Shown: piece by piece, positions 45,540 to 56,707 of the stretch | Numbering within the stretch: the first letter of the stretch is position 1 | Layout of the letters: each line of letters starts with the position of its first letter | From: Oscarella lobularis | Lineage: Eukaryota > Porifera > Homoscleromorpha > Homosclerophorida > Oscarellidae | DNA: 64,000 nt | Reading direction: 5' to 3' | Assembly: GCF_947507565.1 (NCBI RefSeq) | Contig: NC_089177.1 | Location: 1,612,001 to 1,676,000, forward strand | The notes under the pieces: model-generated | What the model saw: the letters and a program-made list of their open reading frames with translations, nothing else | Databases searched by the model: none | What the model was told of the DNA's origin: nothing | Translations under genes and position numbers: made by a program

Positions 45540-47049
45540 TTAGTTTATTAACCCGTTTCCGTATGTCAGACCTGGCTTGACACAAGTTGTGCAGAGGTTG
45601 CAATGTACGTACGTCCTCCCATCTTTCGAAGGGCACGCTTTACATTTCGTGCAATGTTTATTTTCCTGGCTAGAGTAGCGCTTGCACCGAGTACAAAATC
45701 TAAGAAATTAATTAATATCTCTTCACTAACTAATGAAATGAGATTGTTACCTATATCCTTCACTTGCTGGAAGCACGACCTTTTCGGCATTGACGCTCGT
45801 GAATAATCTCACGTGAGAACCTCGTTTTGAATTTCTACTTTTAGGATAATTTGAATAGCCAATCTATCAAAGCTGTTACAGCAAAATAAATGCATTTAGA
45901 TCGTTTTACTTTGTAGTCTAGCATGTGCAGCGAGGGGCAAGCATCAAGTAGCTGCTTCTCCAGAAAATAGGGAAAAACCCAGAATAGTTCGCTATGTAAT
46001 GCTTTTGGTCTGGCCATTGATTTGAGTTTGGCGAGAGTTGATGATATGGCTTCGGATAGGCCCCCAAAGGGAGGATCGAGAAAGAAGGCAATTTTTCCGC
46101 CTTTGGCAGATTTCAGAAATCTTTTAAAATTCGCTTCGCCCTTTGCTCCGTCAAAGAAATGACAGTTGAACAGATTGAATTCTTGGAAACTCAATTGGGG
46201 CCAAAACTGAGTCTAGAACAGAAATTTCAAAATTTTCATGGCAAAATTTTCACTACATACGTATCTGTAATCGAGATCAAGCAGAAAGCTCTGAAGCGGA
46301 GACTCTGATGCCACAACAGCTTCATGCACACTGATAAAAGAAAAAAGATTTGATTTAGGATTTCGGTAATATATCTCAAGGTGTATTACGTTGGGCAGCC
46401 GATGCAAAGAACGTGACTAAATTCAAGCTCGATCAACATGGAAAGAAAAAATTCGACCGATTCTTCATTAAACAGGTATTGCTAAAACACGAGACCAGCA
46501 AAAATTACATTACAAAATTTTAGGTCAACGGAATCTTACCGCATATGATTTATCGTCGTCACGTGGTGTCAATATTTGACTTGGGTAACGCAAACGGTTT
46601 TTCGAGATCATCTGCACTCGATCTTCGTGCTCAGCGTGTTCCTTTCGCTCTTTCTTCGGCAGAAGCGTTTCGCATTGGTGGCAATATCTAACGGCGTTTC
46701 CCTCTTCGGCTGACAAGTTTTCTAGTCGTTCTTCGTTCTCCGCGTGCGTTCTTCGTGGACGATGCAGCGCATTGATTTGACGGCGCAGCGCTTCCTTTTC
46801 AGGTCTCGTCGGTTCGTCGGCCCACTGGAAAAAGCTGCATCCGTCCGACTTTCGATCGCGATAGGCCGAACACGCGTAAAATTGACGGAGAGGCTTCGAT
46901 TCGTAGTAGCGAGTAAAGAGCAGCGTAGGGCCTGGAAGAAGAGAAAGATAGAAGGCCCCTCTTTGCACTCGCAACCTACCGTGCGGACATTCCGGGTGAT
47001 GCTCGGTACCTTCGATGCAAACGTCTACGCCTCGACTCGAAGGATACAT
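45540..47049 (-). CDS. ZCCHC4: ZCCHC4-like 28S rRNA m6A methyltransferase
   Basis: In mammals ZCCHC4 methylates one adenosine in 28S rRNA. Minus-strand gene with short introns. Exon 1 (47049-46980) ends in CPHG and exon 2 (46931 onwards) continues PTLLFTRYY, forming the GRF zinc finger, then FYACSAYRDRK. CHQCETLLP is the next finger. Later exons give QYLFNEESVEFFLSMLIELE and LDLDYRY, then the catalytic part with the adenine-N6 methyltransferase motif DPPFGG at about 46060-46077. The last exons encode the Cys-rich CCHC/DHHC-like tail (CTRCKRYSSQ, CNLCTTCVKP) and stop at 45540. The human order GRF-C2H2-MTase-CCHC is preserved. One finger position reads ACSAYRDRK where human has ACSACRDRK. Head-to-head with the TIR-SLOG gene, 165 bases between starts. 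Confidence 0.93.
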
Positions 47050-47214
47050 CTAAGGTTATCCGGGACGTCCCAAACACCCGGACTTTTCGTGCTGAAGAAC
47101 TTTCCTGCGTGCAAGAGCTTACCACTTGTCACTGTGTGAGCGTGTGTTGAAAGAATGACTTAGAGGACTATTTCTTTAGTGTAGGATCGCATCCGTGGCG
47201 CAGAGACACAGGCG
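47050..47214. promoter_or_regulatory. Probable bidirectional promoter ZCCHC4 / TIR-SLOG
   Basis: Only 165 bases separate the divergent start codons, so both promoters and 5' UTRs must overlap here unless upstream non-coding exons exist. No TATA box seen. Confidence 0.5.
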
Positions 47215-50200
47215 ATGAGCGCCTCGGGTTTGTCCTCGCATTTAGCGCCGTTTTATCATCATTTCGGCTTTCTTAGGTCGTATTCTCGGTGTTAGCGTTG
47301 TAGGCGATTTGACTCGACCGTCGAATGGGCGCGAATCGCCGCTATTCAGCAACGAACGCGTTTTGGGACTCGTTTTGGCCGACGACAAATGTCTCACGAT
47401 TAAGCAGCTCAGAAGCGCTCTGCACGAGCAAGTAGACGAATTGCCCGCGTCGTTTCGTTTCGTAACGAGCCAAGGGTGCGTTCACGTGACGTCCCCCCAA
47501 GAAATATAATTCGATTTTCTTCTAGATGGCCTGTTAGCGCGAGACAAGAGGCGCTAATTAAAGCCGTGCACGTCGTGAATGAATCGGGTCTTGTTCGACT
47601 TCAAAAAACATTTGGTGAAAATTGGGTGTCCATGAGTGTATAGAAATTTTAATTACGATTTTATCAGTTCGACCTCGTATTGGCGTCCTCAGCGAAGACG
47701 GAAGCGCACTTGGTTTTCTGCTCATCGACACGACGGAATCAATCAAAGAACTGAGATTGGGTTTTGCTAAACAGGTTCAACAGTCCTTTTGTTGATTGCC
47801 TCGAACATTATTAATAGTGCCTTCTCAGGTCAAATCCTTTGCGAATTGGATTGGAGACGATTTCTTTTTTCTCGATCAGAATTGCTGGCCTGTAGCTCGC
47901 GAACAAGAACGCGATTTGACTGTGGCCGACGTTCTGATTGGTCAAACGGTGAAAATTCGCTCGGCGCGCTTGGCCGGAGATAGTCACATTGGAATCGATT
48001 GGATTCCCGGACTAAGTGAGCAGTGTAGAGTATCGTCCAAATGGCAATCGATTATATGCAATTGTCTATTTAGGTAATCCTCACGTGCACAAACGGGAGT
48101 CACCAGTGTTTGATAATAAGTTAATTTGCAATGTACTGACTGACGGAATATTTACTAGTCGTTTTGTGTCACAGAGTCAGTGATGATGGAGGAGATAAGC
48201 AGATACTCATAAGCTACGTAAGAAAAGAGGCGGCAAAATTTGCGCAAGACTTGAAGAGTGCGCTATGCACCTTGGGCTTTTCCGTCTATCTGGTAAAGCA
48301 ATGACGTGTGGTGAAAAAATTTTTCTAATCGAATTAAATTTTTAAGGACGTGCACGAAATTAAACCAGGCATTGATTGGCAAGATTCCTTGAACGAGGGC
48401 GTGTCTACGTGTCAGGTTTTTGTTCCCCTAATAACTCCGTCTTATGGCGAGACGCAGTGGACAAACAGAGAGGTGACATGTCAATCGTGTGCTATTTAAT
48501 TAATAACCAATTAATCTCTTGTTATTTTTTCTAGGTCAAACTTGCTGACGTTTTGGGGAAATATATTGTACCGGTTAATTTTCTGTCCGATTGGCCGCCC
48601 AGGAATGTTTATATTTGAAAATGTATTATGAAAATTATTTTCCTTTTTATTAGGTGTCTTGCTATTCAGTTTGCCACCACTCAGTTCATCCCTTGGCGTC
48701 TTCCAGGCAGTGGTAATAAAAAATTGATGCACAGAAGTCGAGAATGAATTTTATTCTTAGATGCTGACAAGTGCGTTTGGGATGAAGAGTCCCTGAAAAG
48801 AGTAGCCAAAGAAATTGGCGAAAAGGCACTAAACCGGATGACGTCAGAAGAAAAACCAGTAAGACATTACACATCTACACACTATTCTGAGGAGGCACCT
48901 TCCATTTTTGAAGGCTAGCCTGAAGAGATCTCCTTCGTCTGTGAAACCGCTTCTATTGATCTGCTGTCACACTGACCAGAAGGCGTTAGTAGATCACCTT
49001 GAAGCGGAATTACGACATGCTGGCTACGCCGTCTGGAATACGGCTGCTCTGTCTCGCACCGAAGCGTCGCATGCCCACAGTCATGCGAGAGCTGAGAAGT
49101 CCGTCAGTTTTTGTGTAGGAGTTGGAAAGGAGTTCTTGGCGAAAGTCGACGAAGCAGCGTGCGTCATTTTTGTTCTCTCCGCCTCGTTTGCTAAATCGAT
49201 TGTGTGCCAGCAACAGGTAGGGAGAATGAGGCAGCCGGCGACACTTCGGTGGCCAATGGAAGTCGTTTGTTCTAGATCTATTATTGCGAACATAGAAAAA
49301 AGTTGGTAAAACTTCAGGCAGAGAAATTCGCTTTTCCGCCGTGGCTGAGCTTGCTGATAGGCACAAAAGGAATGATTGTGAGGAGAAAAGTGCTTTGGGG
49401 TGGGAGCGTACGGTATTCGACGCACGCTTTGATAGGATTCTTTGGGGATGAATTATGAGAAGATTCTCTGCGACGTTGTCAAGAGAGCTCTCGATCCCAA
49501 TTTTGACTCCGAAGCGGAGGACGCGGAAAACGACGCTCAGCTTTCAAAAGATGTAACTTGGGAACGTGAGTACACACAATCATAGCATGCATCGTTATTT
49601 AGGTTGAGCTGTTGAAGAAGGAATTGGCATTTGAACAAATGGTCTACATATCAGGCGGTGTTATTTTCTTCAACTCAAAATCCTCTGAAATTTGCCGGTA
49701 AATAGACGGAAAAAATATGCAGCTTTACAATCGAGTATTAATTAAGGTTTATTGGCGAGCATCTGGCTAAAAACCCGGAAATGTACCTAGTAACAGGTGG
49801 CTTTCACGGCGTCGGCGAAACAATCGGTTAGTAAGGGTGGGGGACGGGTTGGTACTCAACTTAGAAGTTTTCTTAGGCAAAAGTTTTGCCGCACAAAGAA
49901 CCAAACTCGGTCTTCCTAGCGGAGTAATACACGTTCTTCCTGAAAGGGATGACCAGGTAGCAGAGCACATGTACTTTATGCAACTTGCATATGCAGTGTC
50001 TTATAGGATTTTTCTGCTAAAGCAAAGCAAAACGACGACGGTTCCTTTCTAATTCTTCCCTATGGCAAAACGTTGTTCTGCGGGACGAGCGTGAGACAGA
50101 GAGAACGGCTCATATCACGCGTTCTTAGGACGTGCATATTAGTCGAAGGCAACGGATATCCTTAGTGTGCAATGTGCAAAATTTTAGAAGTTTTTGAATG

Positions 50201-50592
50201 TTTCGCAGGTGGGCCTGGTGCCGCGCACGAGGCGGAAGAGTTTGCTTGGAACGATCATACAGTCATTCCGGTTCAAGTGACTGGAGGAGCTGCGGGCGGA
50301 AGCTTTGGAGTGCCGTCGAACATATTCCAAGTACAGTACCGCTGTGAGACGCAGCATGCGAAGATGTCATGTGTTTGTTAAGGTTCCGCCTGGGGTTTCG
50401 GATGATGATTGGCTTGTGCTGAGTGATGAAAATGCAAGCTGCGATCGCATTGGGCTAGCTGTTGCTTCCGTGGTGAACAGTCTAATGACGATCGAAGACA
50501 AAACCAACGGCCTGCGTAATTGGTCTGATTCTGCTGAAAATGCACGTTCGCCGGCTAGCACGCTTAGTGTAAGAAGCACTCAGGACATGTGA
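47215..50592 (+). CDS. TIR-TIR-SLOG signalling protein
   Basis: Nineteen exons, phase-checked, giving about 721 residues. Exon 1 is 13 bases (MSAS). Residues about 5-198 hold two copies of an unrecognised module (each with LR, an aromatic strand, then WPVxxxQE). A first TIR domain follows (about 203-320): QILISYVRKE, DVHEIKPGIDW, and WTNRE with Glu279 aligning to the NADase glutamate of SARM1 (HKEI). A second, more divergent TIR-like domain is about 318-445 (LLLICCHTDQKALVDHLE, VIFVLSASFAKS). The C-terminal part (about 490-670) is a SLOG/LOG-like Rossmann fold: MVYISGG, VTGGFHGVGETIGKSFA, and VEGGPGAAHEAEEF. SLOG domains bind nucleotide-derived ligands, including ADP-ribose relatives. Inferred role: cytosolic NAD+-linked innate immune sensor or effector. 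Two introns have unusual donors (GA at 48603, GC at 50149). Convergent with the TRPA gene. Confidence 0.85.
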
Positions 50593-51144
50593 TTAGGTAC
50601 TGCTGTTTTTCAGGTGCATATTTGCATTTATTGTGTTGACCCTAAGAGGGAGGGGTATAGGCGCGACTCACAACGATGGCAGAATTAGCCAAGACTCATT
50701 TTTCGGCTTTTCAAAGCAAACACGATCACATCGTTATTGATTAGGCAAGGACCAGATCCTCCTCTGAGAGTTCGAACAGAAGAGGACGGTCAGATAGATA
50801 ATTCACGTTTGCATTATGGGTGATCTTTTTTGTGTAGTTCCGAAAGAACCGCAGGGCCTGTGAAGCGGATCTACTCGTTAAGAATGCTTGTTCTATAGCA
50901 CACGTGTGATGAAGCCGCATAGCTTTCGTCGCTTCTGTCTGCAGCTACGCGTTTCGTTCTAGAAGTGAGCAACTACAGGCACGTTCGAATAGGTTATTCA
51001 ATTGTGCTTTGTAATCGTTGAAATGGTCATCTAGATCAGATATCTACACGCAAGTGCAATCGGAGACGACCATTTAAAGCGGAGGTGCGAATCAAAAAAT
51101 CCAGCGGTGAGCAGCGGTACGTCGCGCAGCGTTAATCCCGTTGC
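50593..51144. other. Intergenic between convergent genes
   Basis: 3' flanks of TIR-SLOG and TRPA. No exon, RNA gene or repeat recognised. Confidence 0.5.
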
Positions 51145-54100
51145 CTAATTGGCGTCTGGCTCTTCTTTGATTGGCACCCGAAGTCGAGCCTTGTCCGTTT
51201 CGTCAAAAATCGATTCGCTAACTGTTCGTTTCATGGACTCCGTAGCGCTGATCGATTCTCTATCGCGCGTTGACAGGAGGACGCTTGTGTCGTGAAGCGA
51301 TCCTCGCGTCTCTCTCTGCTTGATCATTTTCTCTTTCATCCACTCAATCGTATCAGCCATTTGATCGATTTTTGCTTGTTGCCTTCAGATGCAATTGATA
51401 GGAAGAAAAGCGAGCGAGTGATTGCATTCTTACATTTTCAAAAGCTTTCTCAACTCTGTCCGGTTTTCAGCGTCTTCAGCCCTCAATTTTCCTCTCGCCT
51501 CGTCGCGTAAATCACTTACTTCAAGTCTCTTCCAAAACTGGAAAGACGAATATATGAGATTTTACTTTCCGCCAGTGAAGCTTCTTACTCTGCTCTTCCA
51601 ACTTGTGCTCTTCTGTTCTAACGAGCTTGGCTCTTTTTCGTAGCGTCGTCGAAGCCATTCTGGAGTCTTTTCTTGAATTGCAATGTAATCCTCAATTTGC
51701 ATAATATAGCTTTTCAACGTCGCCCTTTTCCTTATATAATCAATGTCTCCCACAGCCAGACCAATCTGTGGAAAACCACGAATAGCTCTTGCTCAAATCA
51801 TGTACAGTATTATTACTACTACCAAAAGGTTTTGCACTAAGACTGCCATAATAAGGACGCAGAATACGTAGAGTAGGGCCAGCCAGGCGTAGTTTTGAAG
51901 AGGAACATCTTTACCCTTTGCGTCCGTTGGGAGAAACACATTGAAGAATTCCAGTTCTCCTGCCATTATGGAAAAAACTCGTAAGAAAGCGAGCGGAGTT
52001 TCCTTGAACGACGGATAGACGTTCTAAAACGCGAAAATAAAATGCTTATTTAATCAATTTTCTAAATCTGCTGTTACTGTACTTGTTCAGCGGTCAGGGC
52101 ATAAAATGAAAAGGCAAAAGCAAACGTAAAGAGCAATATCAGCAAGGAAACCTTGCAAGGCAAAAAAGCAATGGTAGCGAGAAAGTGACTTTTGCAAAGT
52201 ACATGTATCGGCATATACCTGAAGTAGCCTCTTGAACATTTTATAAATCATAACCACAAAAAGTCCAAAATACGGAACTCTGCGTAGAAAGACTGACTAT
52301 ATCTCATTTGATATTTCAGGAGTGTCCTTACCGCCTGAGGAGAAGGACAAAATTCAGCCAACCACAAAACACCGCTACTGCTCCCGCAACCCAGTTTGGA
52401 TTATCGTCAGGTTCGTTGATTGGTATTAGAAATAGTAATGTAGTGATGACAAGTAGCAGTCTCAGAGCGAAGAACGATCGAAAGAGAGACCAAATCGACT
52501 ATCGAATATTATCCGTAGAACAGGGAACCAAATACAGGTACTTTTTTACTTGAGGCTTCCTTTTCACGGAAGTTTGAACTATTGTCGATGCTAGCCATGA
52601 TAGTAGAAGCAGGCCCAGAATTGAGGCTAAGACTATAAGGCTCCAGCGCATGGCAGTGACGTGAGCCCAGCTTGATTCGGTTTGATTCTCCCTGTGTGAT
52701 GGGTGCATTTCAGTAACATAGACGCTGAGTAGAACGACGTAGACAACGAAGAACAGTGCAGCGGGAAGAGTAAACCACAGACCAAAATTGACCCTGTTCA
52801 TAAAAATTACAATTTGGAAAGAAAATCTTTGGCGTACAAACCATTTATGGTTGAGTATAGCTGTGCAGACAGGATGTGAAAGGCACTCTGTGGCTTCCAG
52901 GTCACACATTGTCTTCGATATATAGAGCGAAGTTTAAAGTTATAGCCATTCGCGGAAACAGTCTGACCTTGAGAGATTGTATGCTAGATCGGTTGGTCGT
53001 TGCGTTGCCTTGCAAAAGGCGAAAATCGTAGCTTTCCTGAACAGAAACTAGTACTTAGCAAATTCAAAGGAGAGCCTAATGCAAACGAACGATGAAGCGA
53101 TCTTTCTTTGCATAGCATCGATTTAAAAATTTCTACAGAAATAATGCGGGTACAGAGAACACAGACAGTGCGCTCATTTGTTACCAAGGCTACTGCTGGC
53201 ATTTTTTCGACCATCAGCTGAATCTGACGTTCTTCTGTCTTTCCCGTATCCCGCAAGAACACGCTCCACCTTTTAAGGATCGTTATATAGTGTCACGTCG
53301 AAGAACAGAACGCACAATTCGCTATTAGCAAACTCTGCTGCAGCGTCGCTGTTTCCACGCTGCAGTGCAACGTCTAGGGCGTTGCGCTGGGATTTGTTGA
53401 GCTTTCCAATTTGATAGTCAGGAGGAAAACCATTTCTCGCATGTTTTAATCTTCTCAAAAGAAACGCCACAGTGTCTGCTCGGTTTCCTTCGACTGCAAG
53501 ATGGAGGGGAGTATCCTAGCGACTCAAAATATTTGCGTCGATTGAGTCTTCAGAGTAGTGCTTTACCCCGTTTGAATCTTCCAAGTTGATGTTCTCAATT
53601 GGGGCTCCACTGTCAACTAAGGCGCGACACGTTTCTACGTCTCCCGAAGCAGCAGCGTAATGCAAAGGGGTTCTATCTCGAACGTCCCTAAATTGGTAAC
53701 ACTGGCGAAAGAGCGAGTACTCGACGTATTCGATCTACCTGTAAAATTTAGCTCCTTTATGAATGAGGGCTCTTGCTATTGGGTAGCTTCCAGATGCTGC
53801 GGCTTTGTGAAGAGCCGTTTGTCCTTCGCAGTCGATTGCGTTAACGTCACATCGCTCCATGAGCCGTCTACTTGATCGCAGCCAACCGTTCCTACGACGA
53901 GGGGAAGAGAACGTGTAGGTCTGTTATTTACGATAAAGTTTATTGTACTCAGCTGCCAAATGGAGAGGAGTTTCTTTGCTTATGCTTTTGGAATTAGGAT
54001 TTGCTCCTCTTTCGAGTAACCTTACTATGTCCTGGACAGGAGTTTGTATAATATGTAGAAAAAATGGCCGTTAGAACCTTATGATAGCCACCCATTGATG

Positions 54101-55851
54101 CACAATGCAGTGGTGTGTGACCATTTTGATCTCCTTTGTTCAGTACGCCAATGACTTTTGTGTCATACTTTAAGAGTGTTGATCAATACGGATTGGTTTA
54201 ATTGAGAGCTAAAACACCAATACCTCCAAAAGCGATTCTAGAGCTTGAAAATTTCCCACTGCACTGTGCACAATGGTGCACCCCGAATTGTTCGTAATCT
54301 CCAAATCGACATGAGGCGATTTCATTATTGCGTCAATTGCTTCACTGCTGTCGTATCTGGCGGCTAACATTAGAGGTGTGTTGCCCAATTCGTCTTTATC
54401 GTTGATGTCGACTTCCTGAAAGAGACAACTCTTAAGAACGGAGATGTACGCACGCCTCTATATACTTTCGTGAGCAAGAAAACGATGAGCGGTGCCTTGT
54501 TTGCTTTTGCTGCCCTAGCATGCAGTAACTGACATTCGAAGTAGCAAGAACGCTTTAATCCTACCGATGCATCAAACTTCTTCCCTTCTTGTCTCTCTGT
54601 CCAAGAACGGCCGGATTTGAATTTTCCAAAACTGTCAGCATTTCAACACTTCCGCAATCGGCTGCTAGGTGAACAGCTGCATCTCCTCCTGCCTGCAGGG
54701 CGCTGCATTAGAAAAATGCAGGTCATTCTTGACGTCACTCACGCTTTTCCTTGTCACATCAGATATGCGGCAGAGGCACTGTACAGCCTAAGTTAGAACA
54801 GGAGATACGATTGATCAATGACACTCTCTCTGACTCAAACCTGGACATTTCTGCTTTCAACAGCTAAGTGCAAAAGCGATGAACCATTTTTGTCTGCAGA
54901 GTAAATAACATCTGGCCAGCTTTTGTGGCGGTTTAAGCCAAATGTCATCGCTGAAGTTTATACAAATGCATTGATCTGTCACGAAATCGGCAATTTTCTT
55001 ACCCCAATCTAACATTAGCTGCAACGTCTTTTCTGAACCGCGTAGGGCAGCACTGCTAATTGGAGTGTGGTGATTTGAATGGGCGCGAGTCAATAATAAC
55101 TGGCTTCCCAACTGCCCGTCAAAATGATTTGAATCCTTTTGAAGCTCTCTCAATTCTTTGCTCCAATGCTCAATTGCTTCGGTGCTGCAAACGCTTGCTT
55201 CTATTTTCTCCGCGAGAGCCAAAGCTCGATCGTCATCTACAACTTCACTTAGCAGCTGCATGGGAAGAATTAGCTTCGAAAAATCGACATGCGTCTTTTC
55301 CCCCGCTCACAAGAAGTGCTGCCATTCCGGGAAGATTCCTCTCAGCTGCAATGTGAAGGACGGTCTCGTTGTCTTCGGCGGTGCAGGTAGCCAAGCGAGA
55401 TTGCCAAGCGCGAAGTAAGTACTACGAATCGAAAGGAACGCCTCCACTGAATGGGTTCGATCCTCCCACTCCTATCCGAGTTACGTTTACCGAAACAACT
55501 GAGAGTGTTCCATTCGCTACTGCGTAGTGAAGAAGTGGTAAAGACGATTTGTCACCTTGGAGATCCTCCTTGAGCCTAAGGAGATCTCTTTGGGCTTCTG
55601 TAGAACGTCAATATCAACTTCAGATAGGAGACGGCTTTAGAAGGCGTTACCCTTGCGCCGATGGAAAGATGACGTCTTCTCCGACTTCTCCTCTAGAGCT
55701 CGCTCTACCTCTACGGTTACATCGAGTGCTCGTTGTGAATGGAGACGCTGGCGCGGGTTCTAAACGTCAGGGGCATTTGCAACGTGCACATCGTTTATAA
55801 AACGCCACCGTGACAGACCTTGCGAAGCTCAAAGAGATTTCGCTGTGACAT
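51145..55851 (-). CDS. TRPA-type ankyrin cation channel
   Basis: Minus strand, many exons. The N-terminal half (about 55600-53280) encodes a long ankyrin stack (TVLHIAAERNLPGMAALL, TPLHYAAASGDVETC, HTPLHCASMGGY, TPLHLAVEGNRADTV). The membrane part begins at about 52890 with LSHPVCTAILNHKWF, the pre-S1/S1 entry seen in TRPA1. An S5-like helix lies near 52090-52140 and the pore loop at about 51940-52017 (FLRVFSIMAGELEF). S6 follows (about 51835-51900) and continues across an intron into IGLAVGDIDYIRKRATLKS, which matches the TRPA1 post-S6 segment. The C-terminal tail is predicted helical and ends at 51145. TRPA channels are non-selective cation channels gated by irritants or temperature. The filter reads GEL where I recall GDI in vertebrate TRPA1. 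The 5' end is uncertain; the ATG at 55851 (MSQRNLFELRK) is a candidate. Confidence 0.9.
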
Positions 55852-56707
55852 GCGAACGTTCGTCTTCCTTGGCTCTGTAGCTTTGTCACGTGATTCTCTC
55901 CCTGCGTTGCGTCATTCTGGGTATACCGTACACCCTGCCTACACACGATGACGGCATGACTTCAATCTCAAAAATCCTTGATGTGTTTTGAAAGCGTAAT
56001 TTGGTAATTTTCCGCTGTATACAGTATATGTATCTATTTTCGAGAAATGCAAAAAAAGCCCGACAGCGATAAATTTTCAGATTTTTGGTGATTGCCCTAC
56101 AATAAAATATCGCTAATAAACGTGTCCGAATTTGGCAAAAATTCGACGCTTTTTAAAAATCATTAATTCAATTAACATATTAGATTTAATTAATTTGGTA
56201 GTGTAGGATGAAAGAGCAAAGAAAGAGATTTCTAACAGTATACAACTTGCCTTACTTGCTCAGAAATATCAAGATCCGTATCACATGTTTATGTCTGAAA
56301 GTACATGTCACTGACCCTTGCTCGAATATTTGAACCAGCTGAAACTTTGGTGATTAATCTCTAAGAGAACGAGGAAGAAGCTAAGCCTAAATCGGTTGGG
56401 ATCTACAGCCTGTAAGCCACCGGAAAGACTCTAGAGGCCTTGGGGAGATGTTATTACCCAATCGTGTGGGCAAAAACGTCTATTTGAGTACCCACGAATT
56501 TTTAATTCATGTTGTGGACGGAAAAGCCGCTGAAAAGGACCGCAGGTCAGAACAATAGGCGATAGATTTTTAAAGTTCTTGACCGTGCATACGCAGAGTG
56601 CATATATGTATAAAGTGAGTGCACTCAAGTTCAATTTGAGGATCTTAAAAGGGACTCAATTTGCTTCTTAGAAATGTAGGCATAACGTCCCAAATTGATG
56701 CAAGCCA
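55852..56707. other. Intergenic, AT-rich, nothing recognised
   Basis: Lies between the TRPA 5' end and the 3' end of the HSPA12-like gene. AT-rich around 56140-56220. No coding or RNA feature seen. Confidence 0.5.
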
